NCBI GenBank assembly: GCA_020726505.1 | Contig: JAHLEZ010000008.1 | Span: 682,001-746,000 of the forward strand | Direction: 5' to 3' | Source: Leptodontidium sp. MPI-SDFR-AT-0119 | Lineage: Eukaryota > Ascomycota > Leotiomycetes > Helotiales > Leptodontidiaceae | Length of the DNA stretch: 64,000 nucleotides | Part shown: positions 10,866-22,555 of the stretch, in pieces | Layout of the letters: each line of letters opens with the position of its first letter | Position numbering within the stretch: the first letter of the stretch is position 1 | Program-made: the position numbers and the translations under genes | Notes under the pieces: model-generated | The model's database searches: none | The model's input: only the letters and a program-made list of their open reading frames with translations | What the model was told of the DNA's origin: nothing

Positions 10866-11662
10866 TTATTTGCAAGTAAGATCCCCGGACTTCTTGTCGA
10901 AGGTGCAATGGCTATCATATTGGTATGCAAGCTAAAATATTATTAAGTAACACGTCTCATCAGTAGAAAATCCAAGGATTTCTTACATTGATATATCCTC
11001 CATCGCCGTCGGTGTAGAACTGATTCGGGGCGTTCATGTACATGCAATCATAGCTGTAAAGATATTTTAGCATAAGTCAAAGGATATGTTTACACCATAC
11101 TTACTCGGTATTGAGCAGCCCGGAGGAAACCTTTGCGGAAAGCTTGCCATCAATCCCATTTGGATTTTGCACGCGGTAGCCTTTGTTGTAGCAAATCGCA
11201 GCATGCCACTTGTTGCGGTCAGGGTTGCGCGACCACATATCGGCAACCGTCGCCTTGGTGAATGCCTCGCGGACCTATGGGTAGTTAGCACATAAATCTT
11301 GTTTATTCTAGCCATTACATTTACCTCTGTCCATTTCCCGAGATTTTTGATAGTCTCTGCGCCGTGCTCGATTGCAATCTTAGTAAGGATTGCAGCGCCC
11401 TTAACAGCAGCAATTCCAATAACTACTGCCGTGGCACCTCGCTTGACAAGACGCTCCTCGCTTTCAGCGTTAACTTCGGCGATGGCGTCCCTATCGTTAA
11501 GCTAAGAGACTGTTAGCTTTGCTTTTCTATCCACGACTATGTAGCTATTTGTACCTTGGCTCCACTGAGGGAGGCGGCTGAGGGACCAGAGGTGGAGTCT
11601 ACGTAAGGCAGAGCTACCGCCAAACCAGAAGTAAGGGCAAGAGTAAGAATTGAGAAGCGCAT
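10866..11662 (-). CDS. Small secreted protein (DUF7888-like), effector candidate
   Basis: Five exons: 11555-11662, 11325-11501, 11105-11274, 10987-11053 and 10866-10931. The four introns are 50-55 nt with clean GT-AG ends, and the product is 195 residues. Residues 1-18 are a signal peptide (MRFSILTLALTSGLAVA). A propeptide-like stretch ends in a Kex2-type KR (EERLVKR-GATA). A hydrophobic helix follows (VVIGIAAVKGAAILTKIAIE), then a domain with Cys, Trp and Tyr: ADMWSRNPDR, AICYNKGY, LLNTDYDCMYM and a terminal SHCTFDKKSGDLTCK. This matches my recollection of a fungal family annotated DUF7888, common in plant-associated ascomycetes; the label is from memory. Function is unknown. A good TATA box lies upstream. 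It is extracellular after Kex2 maturation by inference. Confidence 0.85.
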
Positions 11663-11798
11663 ATTGATGGTTAAGTGGGTTGCTTGTCTTAAAGATTAAG
11701 AGCTGAAATAGGAGAGAGACGAGTCGTTAAAAGTGAATTTTGGAATGTTTGTAGATGTATGAGTGATACTGAATGCAAAGTTTTGAGATGATATACGG

Positions 11799-11807
11799 CC
11801 TTATATA
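11799..11807 (-). promoter_or_regulatory. TATA box of the small secreted protein gene
   Basis: On the minus strand the sequence reads TATATAAGG, about 137 bases upstream of the ATG at 11660-11662. This is a typical spacing for a fungal TATA element plus leader. It suggests an inducible, high-level promoter. Confidence 0.5.
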
Positions 11808-14800
11808 GACATCTGATGATGGCCCAACGTCATCAGTTACCTTGATTGCCAACACTTTCAGGCGATATCCTTCTCATGCCTTAGGTTATTGTATTACTAT
11901 ACACTTGTGAACTACCGAGGTAGATAGATACCAGCAAAATAATATTAAGGTTAACTTCAGTGGTACACTGTCATTCAACCAACATCCCCGTGTCTTTGGT
12001 TAGCATCTGCCGATGAAGTTGAAATCTTTAGTTGTAGGGCTGATTCCGTTGAATGACGTAGACGTGGATAATCTAGAAGAGAGAGCCGTGACAGGTTCTG
12101 ACGGGTTGAGACCCGTGAAGAGACTTGATGCCCTCAAACCCAAGACACCTCCCTACAGCACACATATTTTCTCGCACGACCTATGTGTCGGTTTTTCTCC
12201 CCAGATTATTCTTGTGTCTAAGGAAGCTATTTGATTGCAAATATCACTGCCGACCTGTGATTTTAAAATAATCTCACACTTTACCGTTCATCCAGACAAG
12301 CAGCTATCGACTTAAAATTGTCGTGTGAAGTATAAGATGAGCACTTTCGGGGATTCTGGGCCAATGACCCCCCAGCGACAGAGATGCTAGCATGGGCTGA
12401 GCATCTCATAATGACATAAACCGACTTGAAACTTTGGAGTTTGGTGCGGTTAAAATACGCCGACACTAGGTCAACAAACCGAGAACTAATTAGGTTCAAA
12501 GAGGCAAAGCTTAGCTTTACCGCCAATGCCTTGCTCGGCACGTTCCGCATGAGTTACGTAGCAGCGCAAGCGATTACCTAACCTTGTAGTGCGTATGAGG
12601 AAAAAAGTTACAATGAATTCAAGCTATGATTAGCTCAGGTGTGAGCGAAGCTGTTACGTCGTCTCCGGTAAGATACCACAAAATATTCGACCTGGTAATT
12701 ACGTGCACACTTAGCCAGTGAAATCTACCAGCTAGCTAGGGATAAGTTTTAATTAGTTTAGGAAGTTAGAGCCTCACTGACCATAGTCGAATACTTGTAG
12801 CATCCCACCATATCAATCGATATGAACAACACACCAGACAACGTACAGTACAGTTCTGGTACGTCCAAATTAGACTTAGTTGAGCTGCCCTCGTTGGGGA
12901 CGCCTTGGACGGACTTATTTAGCATCTTCAGAATGCGTACGCCAAGTTAGAATCAATGGAGCGAGCTGTACGAACGTTAAACACACGTCAACAAGGCACA
13001 AGCTCCTTTGGGCGATGGCAATTGGAATTGGACTGGGCTGGACTGGACCATAGCCGTGACAACATCACTATGAGCCCCGGCAATGCACTGCTACTACCTC
13101 GGCTTGCGGCGGCGCTGATGGTAGGCCCAGCCAGGACTACTAAAAAAAAGCGTCATGTCAAGCGCGATGAGCGCGGGCGATAGGTGCCAGCGTGCGAGGT
13201 TAGACTGCGAAGGGTATGGAATACTTCTGACGTAGACCACACTCGAGCAGGGCTGAGAGTTGAAGCTCGAAAGAAGGAAAGAACGATACTCGTTAACTTC
13301 GTACACACTCGCCCGTCCCCGTCGGTAGGAGAACCCACACCCTGGAGGGCAAGTGAGGAGCATCTTGACAAAACTATTATTGAACTCTAAGCTAAATCTT
13401 GATCCTTCCCTTTGGATGCTGACTGCACAGTTCCAAGCATCTCAACAAACCAATCTTCCCAATATTTCTCAGCTCAACCAGCGTCATCAGCAGCGCTGCG
13501 CCAACACAAGCAGCGCAAAACCACTCGACACTCCTAATCGCTTCCAGCAAGGCAAGCAGCTCTCTTTTCTCATCATTTCTCATCCTCATCTGCACAGAAG
13601 CCTAGATCGTCGCAGTGATACAAAGGAACATTGCTCTGCCTAGCCAAGCCAATGTTTAAAGCATCGCGCCGACGACACTTTGATCCTTTCGGGGAAGAGC
13701 TTCCGAGTTCGAAGTTGTCGATGGCAATTCTAATAACATGGAGTTTGGTGCAGCTGGGGGTTTCAATGTGTTCATCGCCATCGCATCAGGTCCCACTCCC
13801 AACTCCCCACCTTTACCAAGACAACTGATATTCTCCACAGGTACAACAATTCCAACCCCAATTATATGGTCGACACGGATGCATGTGGGCGTTAGAGTGA
13901 ATCTGGAAACGGTCGATGCGAATCTCGTAAGGGATAAGGTATTTGACATAGGAGAGAGTGGGCATAAAGTAGTGGAGTCCCTGGTGCAGATAACCATATT
14001 CGTGGAATGAAGTTAAGGAGAGCGCTTGTGAAAAGAAATCGAGAAATAATGAACTTTCAAATCAAAGCCAATAAAAATATTTATCTGGTCTTACAAAGCA
14101 CTGTTCGGATGGAAAGAGGAGATCAAGGGTGATTACAAGCAAGGAACGTTTGACCATCGAGAAGAGACCAGGAACACCAGCAGGTGGAAAACACAACAAA
14201 GAGGAGGCCCACGACAATAACAGTACAAATAATATGGCAAATTCAAGTGATATTCATCACAGTACCCGACTCGGGGCGGTGAGGTGTAACGTAGAGGATG
14301 TTGAAGCTGCGGGAATCTGCTAGCTGCTCTTGGCTTATTGTGGGGAGGCCTGTCGTTATCTTACGTCTGACTGCTCGTTGTTGCTAATACCATATTATCA
14401 GCAAGCAAAACCAGTTTGGACGTAGTCTCTATTACTTCAAACTTCCCTGAGTCCCGATGTCAGTACTCCCTATCCCTATCCCTCTGCTTGAAACGTTTGT
14501 AAGAATTGTAGTTAGCATATATCCCATCACTCTACCAGCTGCAATAGGAGAAAGTAGCATCAGGAAAACGTACCCAGCAACCCCATCCATTCCAAGCAGG
14601 TAGCCTTGGCTATCCCCGTAACATAAACAAAATGGCGAAAGTTCCTAAGGGTAGAAGCCAGAGGTTAAATAAATGAAAAGACATCTTGTTGAAACAAATG
14701 ACATGAAATGCCGGTGCTTTGCACCATTGATATAACATCAACCGGTCATTTCATTATCTACAAATCTATCCATCTAGACTCGTGGCCACTAACCGAAGAC

Positions 14801-14890
14801 CAAATAGCTTGTCTTTGATCTTGCAACCCGAGAAGATACATTTCTTGCAGAAGCCCTTTGTAGCACTTTTCTACATCGATATTTATCGCA
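11808..14890. other. Long intergenic stretch, no supported gene
   Basis: About 3 kb without a convincing gene. Overlapping antisense open frames at 13656-13997 (minus) and 13738-14010 (plus) have coding-like composition but no recognisable domain, and they contradict each other. Other frames (12013-12234, 12281-12550, 13094-13390) are short and featureless. Confidence 0.5.
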
Positions 14891-17800
14891 CTAATATGCC
14901 CCTGTTCTCGGTGTGTATAGAGAACTGGGAGCCAATGCAGGGGCAGAGAACGATGTCCAAACAGGCGTACCCGCATTCAAGGAGAAATTAGTCAATTTCG
15001 CACCAGATGCATCTCTCGCCCAGAGGCCTACAGCTAGGAAGTTGTCACCATGGTAGTCCAAGATGCCTAATAACAGTTAGTAATTGGCCATATTTTCTAA
15101 GGTGCATGTATGACATGCCTTGCGGAACGGGGAAGCTCGATTGCGGACCCAGGTTATTGATATATTTGCCGAATTGCCACCCATTAACATACAGGATAGC
15201 GAGATAATTTGAAGTTGTGTCGGCGATAGTTGTGTTGCCAAACCTGAATGACAAAGGAATGTCGTAGTGGGAGGGTAAGTCTAGCTTGAAAGAGGTTTGG
15301 TAGAATGCTATTCCAGCGCTACTTATGCCTGTGAAAGGACTGCCGGCCGGCCAATCAGTTGTAGGTGCGCCTGGCTGATGAAATCCCTGACGTTCGGCAT
15401 AGAGACCACCTTCATTTAGAGGCCCTCTAACTTTGTCAACGTACTTTTCGCCACCAAAGTTGCCTGTCAACTTCCATGTGATGGCAGATTGTGGTTGTCC
15501 AGATAGGGTGTAGTTCAATATACCACGAGGTGTCTTCATCAGGTCGGCTCCCACGTTCCAGTTCTCTTGAAGACCGTTATTATCCACAACAACGGTAAAG
15601 ACATATGATCTTCCAGAAACCAATTCTGGGAGTTTGTAGGTATCGTCATGGCTCTCGGCACCGGCGGCACCTATCCAAGACCCAATGTACGTGTCATCCA
15701 GCCACACAGACGATCCATGTCCGCTCCCACCGATGGTAGTGATATAAAACGTGGATTCAGATCCTTTTGCCACAAATGAACCCCGGTAAATCAGCGCACC
15801 GGTATGGTATCCATAATCAGATGAGTAAAGTGACGTAGGGGTCCTGAGTGGGAACAAGTTGTTGGTTGTATTGTGGTCTGCAACAATCCAGTCGCTATCA
15901 TCATACGACGACGACAACTCTGGCAAACTGTTCAATTTTTTCCATTCAAGCGTCGCCAAGTCAGGAAGGGTGATGGTAGGAGCGGAGTAATGCAGGGTAC
16001 TAGTCCATTCCCCAGTTACATAGTCTGTGATGAAGGGGATCGTTTCGTTGTTGAACTTGAGCTTGGTTGTCGATTTTGGTGCGCCAATTATCTTGAAAGG
16101 TACTGTAGCATTGACGTCTCCGTCGATATGCAGAACCCGTCCGACGGTGTACACCTTTCGAACTAAATAACCAGCTTCAACAATAACAGCCGTTGTGTTT
16201 CCAACATTCGCCGAGCTGATTGATGTTAGCAATCTTCATTAAAGCATAGGACTTCACTGCCGAAGTAGCAATAGAAAAACTCACTAGTTACCCCATACAT
16301 CACTTCTTTCGAACGTTGGAGTCCAGTAGTTGTAGGCTGTGTTTCTATCCAGGGCATAAACGACGATACTGCCCATTTTAATAACGCGACGGGTTGGGGA
16401 TGTCTGCCAGTTCAGAATAGTAGTGCCGTTCCTCGACTTAGTGGCAACATTTGTCCCCTCTAGGACCAAAGCAGGATGCGAGGTTAAGAGGGCGAGTTCG
16501 TGTAGCTCGCCAGGGCCTCCATATACCACAACAACTGTCTTGTCCTCAAACTTTTGCCATGTGAATATTTCGGCTGTGGAGTAAAGAATCGTACTGTCTC
16601 CAATGTCGTAATCTGTCACAACCCACTTGGAGTCGCGCCCAGAGAGTGTTAATGCGCCTCTAAGCTGAGGTACAACAAGATTCCCCCTGCTTGAAGGCAA
16701 TTTCATGGAATATGAAACAGCTGTCAGCTCCTGATAATCAGTATGTCTGACAACATAGAAGTTGGTCTCGGAGCCGTTCCCTAACAACGGTGTGACAGTT
16801 ATTGCAGGATTGTCAGTGTACTCAGAGGTTGTTCTATTCCCGCGGGAAGCGGTGAGATACGCTGGGCTAACTTTTAAAAAGTTGCCTTGAAGCTTAATTT
16901 CGCTGTACTTTTCGCGGTTTAATTCCCTATTTTCCGTAATTGCCGCGGCGTAATCGTAGCTGGTATATCCTTCCGCGTAGCCCAGATTGCCCCAGTTTGT
17001 ACCTCCAAATATCATGTACAGATTCAGGAGTTTTGTGCCTAGATCTAATCAGCATTTTGCAGCAAGGCAAGACTAAAATCGAAATATTACCAGCCGCAAA
17101 GTTGTTTTTGAAGAAAACACGCTCAGACTCCATATTCACAAGTTTTGCACACTGATCGAATCCACTACCTCCCTGTTAAAGGTTAACCAGGAGCATAATT
17201 TTTGGGCATTGTTAGTCTCCCTACCCAAATATCGAATGCTCCAGACTGAAACTCGTTGATAGAGTTGAACGTGTAGGGACTGATTGTCTTTTGTAGGTCC
17301 GCAAAAGTTGTCGGCAACGCATCGGCCGCCCACACGGTTGGATTTGCACAATCGAATCCTATAGGATAATTGTCATAGCCATAAATGTCCACGTTGGCCT
17401 CTGAGGTTCCTTGAGTTGTACTTCCAGGTGCAAAATATCCATGTGGCCCTGAGCCTGTTAATAATCACCCTCAAAACAAGATGAGATGAGATTTCCACTC
17501 ACAAGCATCGTTGCTAATGAAAGGAACTACAATTCCTGCATCTCTATACTGTTTCTCAAGAGCAGCAAAATAGACTGGATCGGGAAAAGGGTAACTGCTG
17601 TTGATTGCACCCGAGTATTCATTCTCAGGCTGCAGGAGGATAACGGGCCCGCCATTCGTGATTTGATATTTCGCAATCGTTTTAGAGATACTCGCAACAT
17701 AGTTGTGTGTTGCTGCCATGTAGTCTGGATTTTGAGTCCGCAGCTCACCCTTGACACGTTGAAGCCAGCCAGGAAAACCACCACCGCTTACTTCAGCATT

Positions 17801-18399
17801 GATATACTATGTACGATCAGCTCCTGCCAAGTTAAGTTGTTTTATATACTTACCGGTCCAGGACGGGCTATCAAGTAAAGGCCAGCCTGCGATGCTGCTT
17901 CAAAGAAAGGTTCTAATGCATTGACCCCAGACGCATTGTATACACCTGGCTCGCCTTCCAGCAGAGCCCAATGGGTGTAGAACGATACAGCGCTAAAGCC
18001 AAGGGCCTTGACCTTTTGAAATATATCGAGCCACAGATCGGGGACCGGTAATCGGAAGGCATGAAACTCCCCACTGAAGACCATCATCCGCTCTCCGTGT
18101 ACCATGAGAGAGTGCTGATCGTATGTAACCTGACAATCTTTAGCTTTGGTTTGAAGAAGCCCAGGAAACATTATTTTGAAAATAAAGAGTCAATGGCACA
18201 CGCAATGGCCGTCGATTACCCGCAGTGGGGAAAGGGCTCATAAGTCATATATTAAATATTTGTATGAAATCTCACTTACGATATCCTGCAGTGCACTGCT
18301 ATCCTTCTTGACGATTATCTCTCGACCACCCACGCTGAGGGCTGACACGGTGGTCTGCGCCAGCAAAGTCGCGGCAATGGCATTATAAAGGAACCGCAT
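14891..18399 (-). CDS. Secreted beta-galactosidase, glycoside hydrolase family 35
   Basis: Eight exons: 18280-18399, 17854-18129, 17503-17806, 17225-17454, 17091-17172, 16285-17038, 15119-16215 and 14891-15066. They total 1012 codons, as expected for fungal LacA-type enzymes (about 1000). Residues 1-20 are a signal peptide ([20 protein letters not shown]). The TIM barrel opens with [21 protein letters not shown]. The acid/base Glu is in QPENEYSG (E195). The nucleophile is in [17 protein letters not shown] (E301), followed by [11 protein letters not shown]-terminal beta-sandwich domains hold many N-x-S/T sites. The last intron (15067-15118) starts with GC, not GT. It removes terminal non-reducing beta-galactose from plant polymers or oligosaccharides outside the cell. 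It is divergent from an alpha-galactosidase. Confidence 0.95.
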
Positions 18400-19002
18400 G
18401 ATTCTCGAGACGTGGGACTGGATTAGCAAAAGCAAATACGGGAAGAAAATGGAAGAATAAGAACTGGTTTCAAATCTATTGTACGTGGTTTGCTTACACA
18501 GTTGTCTCGTCGTGGGTAGGCATTCCCATCGTGCCGCCATCCCCGAGACTTCCAACTCTGCACTTGAATCTGCTCCGAGGGCAGGGGGCCTCATGCATTT
18601 CTTCCCTCATATAGGCTATAACGAAAGGAAATTTCTTGAGTTTGATGATCTTCTAATTAGAGCTAAGGAATTCCGGAATGAACAAGGGCCTCAGAATAGG
18701 AGCAAGCTCGATAAAATATAATCCACCAAACAATATTCATGGATAGTTAGTTATGTTTCGGCAGATACATTCGAATTTGCGCCCAATTGTGGAAGCGGAA
18801 GACTTCCATCCGTGAGTATCTGGCGCACGAGTAAGAAACAAGCTCGGCAAGCATCCCCGTTTTGGAACCGAGTGCGCCCCGCATCATCTTCGTCGATCAC
18901 TGTGAATACTTTCGGAACGAGCCTTGAATCTATATGTGTATGTCTTATAGTGTTATTTATCAAATAGAAAACAAAGGGGTAGGGGATACAGTAACAAAAA
19001 CT
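18400..19002. other. Upstream region of the beta-galactosidase gene
   Basis: No gene is seen. This is the 5' flank of the GH35 gene. The 3' part of the GH5 gene that once preceded it appears to have been lost, since no downstream GH5 homology is recognisable here. Confidence 0.5.
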
Positions 19003-19360
19003 TCATGTAAAACGCAAACTCATGTCTTTTATATCTTGGAGATAGGCCGCGTCTGGACTAAATGTTAACCCATTTGAGAGTATCCTCTCCATCAGGAACG
19101 GAACACGGAAAATGCCCTTGCTATCATCGGATTTGGCTAGGTATAATCGGTTCCTAGGACCCCAGGGATATTGCTTCCAAACTCTGCTCCGGCTTCATTG
19201 GTGCCGAACCCTAAGAATTATCAGTCGCTATTTCAGTTCCGTGTAGAACAAGTAATCACTTATACAGGAATGTCGACGCTAGTTTCTATTTGGTCTGGGC
19301 CGCAGGAGCGGCAAGCGTGAGGCTCCCAACACTTGCGGCGAGAAATGCGGTGAATCGCAT
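19003..19360 (-). pseudogene. GH5 endo-beta-1,4-glucanase relic (N-terminal fragment)
   Basis: An ATG at 19358-19360 opens a normal signal peptide (MRFTAFLAASVGSLTLAAPA), which hits a TAG after QTK. A possible intron (gtataag...ttcttag) is followed by FGTNEAGAEFGSNIPGVLGT, then DYT and another in-frame TAG. After a frame change the sequence reads GIFRVPFLMERILSNGLTFS-PDAAYLQDIKDM and then stops. The GTNE-AGAEFG and IFRVPFLMERL blocks are hallmarks of fungal GH5_5 cellulases. About the first 100 of some 320-400 residues remain; the catalytic Glu region (NEPH) is missing. At least two stops and one frameshift mark it as dead. Confidence 0.85.
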
Positions 19361-20163
19361 GATTAACAAGGGGAACGGGTCAGTTCGTCAGGTTGTAATG
19401 GAAGTCAAGTAAGCCCATTGAAGGAGCTCTATAGCTCTAGTAGAGGGTGTTAGCAATTTATAGATTGTGTTCCGATTTATATTCAAAACAAACAAAGCAG
19501 CTGATCCCGCCAAGAATTCCTTCTTGCCAAGAACGCAGAAGATTAGCCACACTTTTTGAGCAGCCGACAGGGATTAAGTAACTTTACAGTTACCAAGATC
19601 GATTGATTAGGTTCGTCATTAGCCAACGGCAAATTTTCATATAGTTTAGTCAGGTGATGGATGACACTAATCGTTATTCGTGGGATATCTAGTGTAAAAA
19701 AAAAACGGGTAAAGGCATTGATGAAGCATCAGCATAGTAATTGATGCGGGGGAGTTGTAAGGAAACTCTTTGATTAGTATTCAGCGGGGTAGAGGAAGAC
19801 TTCCCCTGCTTTTATGTTCGGGACACTACCTGAATCGGGGGCAGCACCGGAGGCACCGGGGGTATGCTGGGCAGTGGCCGAGGCGTCTCGGGAACAAGGA
19901 TAGGATAATTGAAAAGGCCAAATGAACCTGTGCATCTTTGCAGATGGGATACTCCCGAGTAAGTTGCTTGGTATTGGAGTTTCGATCTATGTCTATTACC
20001 CAGATCGACTAATATCAAGGGGTATACGTAAGGTCTAAATGCAAGTTCACAAATTGAGCAGCATGGGCTATGTGATGAGATATAAGAGACGTCGCACTCC
20101 TTGGGATAATGGTCAGGAACTGATACGATTTACACCTTTTTCATCCAGGGCATCACCTTCAAT
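19361..20163. other. Intergenic region upstream of the alpha-galactosidase
   Basis: This is the shared upstream space between the dead endoglucanase (leftward) and the alpha-galactosidase (rightward). It contains an A9 tract at about 19696-19704 and a TATA element close to the GH27 gene. No gene is seen. Confidence 0.5.
20081..20088 (+). promoter_or_regulatory. TATA-like element of the alpha-galactosidase gene
   Basis: TATAAGAG lies 76 bases before the ATG at 20164. The position suits a TATA box with a short leader. Confidence 0.45.
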
Positions 20164-21579
20164 ATGTATTTCTCTATTTCTCTGGCCGCATTGGTCACCA
20201 TTCCTGCTGTAAATGCTCTAGTATATGTGGATAGCACCGTATGTATGGTCTTCGTAATCGCTTACGAGAAGCTAATAGGTCCAGGGAAAACTGCCGGCTC
20301 TTGGGTGGAATTCGTGGAATGCTTACTACTGTGATATCGACGAAGGAAAAATTCTTGCCGCAGCAAATTCAATTGTCGATCTTGGACTCAAAGATGCCGG
20401 ATATGAGTATGTCAATAGTGAGTCAAGGCTCCACCTTTGCCGTTCAGACGCTGAAAGAGTCCAGTCGACGATTGTTGGGCAGTAAAAGATGGTAGAGACA
20501 ATGTCACCAATCAAATAATTCCCGATCCTCTCAAGTTCCCTACTGGCATCAAAGGAATCGCAGACGAGATCCATGCTCTTGGTTTGAAAGTTGGTATTTA
20601 CGGCTCGGCTGGCACACTCACCTGCGGCGGCTACCCTGCACAACTTGGCAACGAGGCCCTGGACGCAGCTACTTTTGCAGGATGGGGTATTGATTATCTC
20701 AAATATGACAACTGCTATATACCCGCAAACTGGACAGATACATATGACGCATGTGTCCCTGATGCATGGCAGATCTACGGCCCCTACGACAATGGCACTT
20801 GTGCAGCCTCGCCTAGGGACGCCCCTCCAGGCTACGACTGGTCAACGTCAAACAATGCGAAGCGCTACAGAATTATGCGCGACGCCCTCCTGGCCCAGAA
20901 CCGTACAATTCTCTACTCGATCTGCAATTGGGGCCACGCCGAAGTACAAGAATGGGGCAACTCAACTGGGAGCAGTTGGCGCATCACCGGCGACATTACA
21001 CCAGACTGGGCACGCATCGCTGAGATCCTCAATGAGAATTCGTTCTTACTCAACTACGTAGATTTCTGGGGCCACAACGATGCCGACATGCTGCATATTG
21101 GGAATGGGAACCTCACGCTTCAGGAATCGCGCTCCCATTTCGCGTTCTGGGCTGTGACCAAGTCCCCCCTCATCATCGGGACCGCTCTCGATAAACTGGC
21201 TGCGGAGAAAGTCGAGATTCTGAAGAATAAGGCGCTGCTTGCTTTTCATCAGGATGATATCTATGGTGGCCCCGCAGAACCGTATAAATGGGGCATCAAT
21301 CCAGATTGGACTTTCAACGCTACTAATCCTGCGGAATACTGGTCCGGGCCTTCCAAAGCGGGGACATTAGTTTTGGCGCTCAACACTTTGAGTACGCCCG
21401 TGTGGAAAGAGATTATATTTTCTGAGGTCCCGCAGCTTTCGAAAGAAAAGAGCGCTAGTTATCATGTTACGGATGCGTGGTCGGGGAAGGACTTGGGGTG
21501 TGTCAAGGGTAGAATTAGGAGATGGGTGGACAGCCATGATACTATTGCTTTTACACTGGGGAAGAAGTGCGATTGGTAG
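20164..21579 (+). CDS. Secreted alpha-galactosidase, glycoside hydrolase family 27
   Basis: Three exons: 20164-20238, 20279-20417 and 20465-21579. The introns are 40 and 47 nt, and the product is 442 residues. Residues 1-19 form a signal peptide ([18 protein letters not shown]). The GH27 barrel begins [18 protein letters not shown] and continues with YVNIDDCW. The nucleophile is D153 in [10 protein letters not shown]. The acid/base is D248 in SWRITGDI, paired with R244. [11 protein letters not shown] carries the usual substrate-binding Asp-Met. The family releases terminal alpha-1,6-galactose from galactomannan, raffinose-type oligosaccharides or galactolipids. Several N-glycosylation sites are visible. 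It faces away from the beta-galactosidase across a 1.8-kb gap, so the two galactosidases could be co-induced. Confidence 0.95.
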
Positions 21580-22555
21580 AAGGGTCGCGCTTGACCTGAG
21601 CGCCCCTAGGGGTAAAGGAGTTCCTGTCATTGTTTGGAACGATAGAATATATCTAGATTTGGATATCTGATTCCACGACATAACGAAATCGAATATTCCG
21701 CGCATTACGTGGATCTTAATCACAATTACATTCCTTAGCCGCTCTACCAATACTAATGTCAACAGGTTCTCAGTCTGATACCGGTAGTTGTACCGAATAT
21801 CTTGTCGCAGTTGCTCATTATGGTCTAGCCGACTTGATATCTAAGGATCCAGAAATTGAGGAACAAGCGAGCTATTCTAAGCCATGCAAGCGAGATTTTG
21901 GACTTCAAAGGCTTTGAGCAGAAGCCAAATACCTAGGATATAACCCCTTCCTTGTGACACCACTGTTTTCTGATTCCATCATCTAATTTAGAAAGCACCA
22001 AACCTATTCCACTGAAACACTGGAATACGAAGACAACCTCCTTAAACTACTCGTTTTAAGACGCGTGGGAAATGATGGTCGGGTCTGTCGTGCGCGGCCA
22101 AGCGGTCCGCTGGTCCTTTGGATAGATCTTGCTTCCATCTCCTTGCCTAATACCCTTGATTAAACAGATTCTTACTACCACTCCCTTGAACGGAATGATT
22201 TATTTCCGGGGAAGATCCATGAGATAAAACAACCGGGGGTATTCCTTTCCATAAGTAGGCGGCTGCCCAGGCGACATGTAGTCAAGGTTGAGTTATAGTA
22301 ACTCCACGGTTATTGTCTAGCTGATATGTTTTTACCGGGCATAGCTTGGTTGCATTGGTGGAAAACTATGCATAGAGCTGATCAGAGCTGCTGGTCATCT
22401 GAGACTAAAATGGACAGATCCGGACACTAGTTGATACGTGACTGCATATAATAAACACATATAAACGAAACTTGACACCTCCCAACAGTACAATTGTTGA
22501 AAGCCATTCAGAAAGGTCCATTCGAGAAACTTGCCAAAAACGCCGAAAATTCAAG
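21580..22555. other. Intergenic, promoter region of the AA9 gene
   Basis: No gene is seen. The right part holds CreA-type motifs and a TATA-like sequence (catataataaac, about 22444-22455), about 100 bases before the AA9 start codon. Confidence 0.5.
22206..22238 (+). promoter_or_regulatory. Paired CreA-type carbon-repression motifs (CCGGGG)
   Basis: Two matches to the CreA consensus SYGGRG, both CCGGGG (22206-22211 and 22233-22238), lie 22 bases apart about 320-350 bases upstream of the AA9 start. Paired sites are typical of catabolite-repressed cellulase genes. The motif is short and occurs by chance, so this is only a plausible site. Confidence 0.35.

Noticed and set aside
13656..14010. Overlapping antisense frames of about 90-113 codons
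   Set aside because: Both strands look equally coding-like and neither matches a family I know, so neither is called.
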